Positions 6,649 through 7,062 of a stretch of 7,062 nucleotides of DNA are shown in pieces. The DNA lies in contig JAHIZR010000346.1 of NCBI GenBank assembly GCA_018814465.1, forward strand, positions 1 to 7,062, given 5' to 3'. The notes beneath the pieces are model-generated. The model worked only from the letters and a program-made list of their open reading frames with translations, made no database searches and was not told where the DNA came from. The stretch's first letter is position 1. The number at the start of each line of letters is the position of its first letter. The position numbers and the translations under genes were made by a program. This stretch comes from a bacterium (GTDB lineage: Bacteria > Electryoneota > RPQS01).

Positions 6649-6716
6649 TCGTCGAACTGGAATTACTTTTACTATCGAGAACTCTTAGTTCGACGCAAGC
6701 ACCGGCACAGGTACTG
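6649..6716. repeat. 68-bp direct repeat, copy A (thrS-proximal)
   Basis: Nearly identical (3 mismatches in 68) to the copy starting at 6744, at a spacing of 95 bp. On the minus strand GTCGAACT pairs with AGTTCGAC to close a stem-loop. Inside lies a smaller inverted pair, GAACT/AGTTC. No stable reading frame is shared by both copies: 95 is not a multiple of 3, and the frame open in copy B has a TAG here. Confidence 0.8.
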
Positions 6717-6743
6717 CGGGATGCTATTGTCTCGATACTGCAT

Positions 6744-6811
6744 TCGTCGAACCGGAATTACTTTTACTATCGAGAACTCCGAGTTCGACGCAAGCACCGG
6801 CACAGGTACTG
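6744..6811. repeat. 68-bp direct repeat, copy B (tRNA-proximal)
   Basis: This copy ends 3 nt from the 3' end of the tRNA-Val gene. It contains the perfect palindrome GAACTCCGAGTTC. The outer GTCGAACT pairs with GGTTCGAC, with a G-U where copy A has A-U, so the substitution keeps the pairing. The 27-bp segment between the copies contains TCTCGATA (6730-6737), complementary to TATCGAGA in the loop of each copy, so a loop-to-spacer pairing is possible. Function unknown; it may be a duplicated structured RNA segment or a dispersed repeat. Confidence 0.8.
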
Positions 6812-6813
6812 TG

Positions 6814-6887
6814 TGGGCGTTACTAGATTTGAACTAGTGACCTCTTGCATGTCACGCAAGCGCTCTAACCAACTGAGCTAAACGCCC
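6814..6887 (-). tRNA. tRNA-Val (anticodon GAC)
   Basis: A 74-nt cloverleaf is complete without CCA: acceptor stem GGGCGTT/AACGCCC, D arm GCTC-AGTTGGTTA-GAGC, anticodon stem CTTGC/GCAAG around GTGACAT, 5-nt variable loop AGGTC, T arm ACTAG-TTCAAAT-CTAGT and discriminator A73. The anticodon GAC occupies 6851-6853 and decodes GUC/GUU valine codons, with U33 in place. The bases after A73 read CAC, so CCA is not encoded and must be added after transcription. It is in the same orientation as thrS, 261 nt upstream. I see no clear terminator behind it; the 68-bp repeats start 3 nt downstream. Confidence 0.96.
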
Positions 6888-6900
6888 GCTTATTCTGGTT

Positions 6901-6937
6901 TCCCTCCAAACTTGGTTTGGGGGGACAAAGGGGGGCC
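6901..6937. repeat. G/C-rich hairpin repeat, copy 2
   Basis: CCCTCCAAAC (6902-6911) pairs with GTTTGGGGGG (6915-6924) around TTG, with one G-T pair, followed by ACAAAGGGGGG. The arrangement (C-rich arm, AAGC/AAAC, short loop, G-rich arm, then AC-AAGGGG) is the same as in copy 1 in the pheS-pheT spacer, with several compensating changes. It lies just upstream of tRNA-Val. It is probably a dispersed intergenic repeat of this genome. Confidence 0.6.
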
Positions 6938-7017
6938 TTCCTATCCTGAGCCGCGACAACAACCTATCAGGAGTGGTGGGTGGGACATGACTTTAATCCG
7001 CGATGCTCTTGCCTGAA

Positions 7018-7037
7018 GCACCCAGCTAGCTGGGTGC
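7018..7037. repeat. Perfect 20-bp palindrome
   Basis: GCACCCAGCT is followed directly by its reverse complement, AGCTGGGTGC, with no mismatch. As RNA it would form a stem of up to 8 bp with a CUAG loop. It is near the right edge, in sequence (6936-7062) where I see no gene; a weaker TCCTGA/TCAGGA inverted pair lies at 6944-6972. It could be a dispersed repeat, a binding site or the end of an upstream transcript; context beyond the edge is missing. Confidence 0.5.
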
Positions 7038-7062
7038 AGCGGCCGAAAGAGATCCAACGTCA

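Noticed and set aside
6649..6811. CRISPR-like array
   Set aside because: There are only two units of 68 bp with one 27-bp spacer and no cas genes; it is a simple duplication.
6634..6837. 67-codon plus-strand frame across the 68-bp repeats
   Set aside because: It reads the two repeats in different frames and enters the tRNA gene; no ribosome-binding site or recognisable domain.

Overview
The window carries one translation-machinery cluster read entirely on the minus strand (right to left): tRNA-Val(GAC), thrS, infC, rpmI, rplT, pheS and pheT. This is the widely conserved bacterial thrS-infC-rpmI-rplT-pheS-pheT order. The pheT gene is open from its start at 2003 to the left edge, so its 3' end lies outside the window. 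All six proteins look full-frame and functional; I see no frameshift or broken gene. The start of L20 (MPRSTNNPA) and the CxxC-type PheS suggest an uncultured or little-studied bacterium, perhaps of the Fibrobacteres-Chlorobi-Bacteroidetes (FCB) kind. That placement is an inference from motif memory, not a phylogeny.

Layout from the transcriptional start: 6888-7062 is gene-free and holds a G/C-rich hairpin repeat and a perfect 20-bp palindrome. tRNA-Val(GAC) is at 6814-6887. Between it and thrS are two 68-bp near-identical direct repeats, a candidate promoter (6612-6640) and a short leader. The leader contains a 10-bp stem whose 7-nt loop reads GUUGUCG, i.e. a U33-UGU arrangement like the anticodon loop of tRNA-Thr. 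thrS ends 3 nt before the longest possible infC frame; rpmI and rplT follow with 70-75 nt spacers. Between rplT and pheS are a perfect 10-bp hairpin and then a textbook intrinsic terminator whose U-tract abuts the pheS Shine-Dalgarno sequence. pheS and pheT are separated by 250 nt. That spacer contains a 129-bp element with terminal inverted repeats and TAA target duplications, inserted inside a second copy of the G/C-rich hairpin repeat.

Functionally the cluster encodes threonyl-tRNA synthetase, initiation factor IF3, ribosomal proteins L35 and L20, and both subunits of phenylalanyl-tRNA synthetase, beside a tRNA gene. The genes themselves are ordinary. The interesting material is in the spacers: possible ThrRS autoregulation by anticodon mimicry, an attenuator-like terminator before pheS without a Phe-rich leader peptide, a nested mobile element, and an infC start that does not fit AUG/GUG/UUG well. 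I found no evidence of a wholly new system.
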